From Caballeronia sordidicola (lineage in GTDB: Bacteria > Pseudomonadota > Gammaproteobacteria > Burkholderiales > Burkholderiaceae): DNA of 64,000 nt. Positions 63,557 to 64,000 of this stretch are shown in pieces. A model generated the notes under the pieces. It saw nothing but the letters and a program-made list of their open reading frames with translations, was not told where the DNA came from and made no database searches. Made by a program: the position numbers and the translations under genes. Every line of letters starts with the position of its first letter. Within the stretch, counting starts at the first letter, position 1. The stretch is from the NCBI RefSeq assembly GCF_001544455.2, contig NZ_FCOC02000006.1, positions 213,845 through 277,844 on the forward strand, written 5' to 3'.

Positions 63557-64000
63557 CTAGATCCGCAGTCCTGCCTGCTTCAACAAGGGAAGAATCCGTT
63601 CTCCGAAGTATGTGAGGTCCGGCAGGAAATCGAAGAAACCGAGTTGCACCCCGTCCACGCCGGTTCTTTTGAGCGCTACGAGCTGATCGACCACTTGTTC
63701 CGGTGTCCCGATGATTTCTATGTTGCCGCCAATGCCGCGGCCTTGTTTCTGCGATTCATCCTTGCGTCCGCGCCATGCGTGCGCGTCGCTGTCATAACTG
63801 CGGTCCCCGCTCGATACAGTGTTCGCCACGATTGCATCGGCATACGCGTTGGCTTCGCGCTCGGTGTCGCGGCTCACGATGACCGGGTTGATCACGGTGC
63901 GCACCGTGCGGCCCGCGCGCGCCGCTTGCGCCTTGATATTGGCAATATGAGCAGGCAACGTTTCGAGTGCGCTGTCGATATGCGCGCCCCCCGGGCTCGT
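63557..64000 (-). CDS. LLM-class flavin-dependent monooxygenase (C-terminal part; 5' end beyond window)
   Basis: The frame is open to the window edge; about 147 residues are visible. IIGTPEQVVDQLVALKRTGVDGVQLGFFDFLPDLTYFGERILPLL is the C-terminal signature of bacterial luciferase-like monooxygenases close to dimethylsulfone/alkanesulfonate monooxygenases, and SPGGAH with an RDTEREA segment also fits. These enzymes use FMNH2 and oxygen to cleave C-S bonds. The exact substrate cannot be told from this part. Confidence 0.8.
   Translation of the reverse strand, partial: TSPGGAHIDSALETLPAHIANIKAQAARAGRTVRTVINPVIVSRDTEREANAYADAIVANTVSSGDRSYDSDAHAWRGRKDESQKQGRGIGGNIEIIGTPEQVVDQLVALKRTGVDGVQLGFFDFLPDLTYFGERILPLLKQAGLRI

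Noticed and set aside
1..64000. CRISPR arrays, tRNA or rRNA genes, insertion sequences, integrases
   Set aside because: No regularly spaced repeats, no transposase- or integrase-like protein and no recognisable RNA gene were found by reading both strands; a tRNA scan and repeat search would be needed to exclude small ones.

Overview
The window is GC-rich, single-copy bacterial DNA. Gene content and protein style (DUF934 next to a CysI-type reductase, a DUF2970 micro-protein, Dld, AtoE, many LysR regulators each divergent from a small catabolic operon) point to a Burkholderiales bacterium of the Paraburkholderia/Caballeronia/Burkholderia group. No ribosomal, tRNA, replication or other housekeeping gene was seen. 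The dense mix of regulators, transporters and catabolic enzymes would suit a secondary replicon (inference).

Layout. 1-6.1 kb: 3' end of an unknown gene, a Tat-signal-bearing pyruvate-oxidase-like ThDP enzyme, a 0.7 kb gene-free interval, a phenol-MetA-type outer-membrane protein and an exported sulfatase. 6.1-8.9 kb: sulfite/nitrite-reductase haemoprotein with DUF934, then a DUF2970 protein. 8.9-12.7 kb: MocR regulator divergent from an aminotransferase/DapA-like operon. 12.8-14.4 kb: orphan cytochrome c oxidase subunit I. 14.6-21.1 kb: three LysR genes, each beside an MFS pump or an SDR enzyme. 21.4-24.6 kb: two convergent phosphoesterases. 24.8-29.1 kb: a minus-strand stressosome-type operon (RsbR-RsbS-RsbT-SpoIIE phosphatase-hybrid histidine kinase). 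29.6-32.0 kb: a PAS-PAS hybrid histidine kinase. 32.0-37.9 kb: AtoE fatty-acid transporter and a 1111-residue molybdopterin/FAD/2Fe-2S fusion enzyme, with a divergent LysR. 37.9-41.6 kb: D-lactate dehydrogenase, LysR, DMT exporter. 41.8-51.6 kb: a nine-gene LacI-controlled operon (TIM-barrel isomerase, two SDRs, Tm-1-like protein, PEP-hydrolase-like protein, Gfo/Idh/MocA oxidoreductase, TRAP transporter). 51.7-59.9 kb: a six-gene minus-strand operon (HyuA, HyuB, CoA-transferase, crotonase, MFS, HMG-CoA-lyase-like) with a divergent LysR at 60.1 kb. 61.3-64.0 kb: SDR, triple-rhodanese protein, and a luciferase-like monooxygenase cut by the window edge.

How the genes work together. The two large operons each contain uptake, activation and cleavage steps but have no substrate I can assign. 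They are the best candidates for undescribed catabolic systems. The LacI operon has two matching operator-like sequences flanking a sigma70-like promoter. The stressosome operon lacks RsbU/V/W and sigma-B, and its last gene joins an RsbT/RsbW-like ATPase domain to a histidine kinase, so output probably passes to a two-component pathway. All functions are inferred from sequence; no database search was run.
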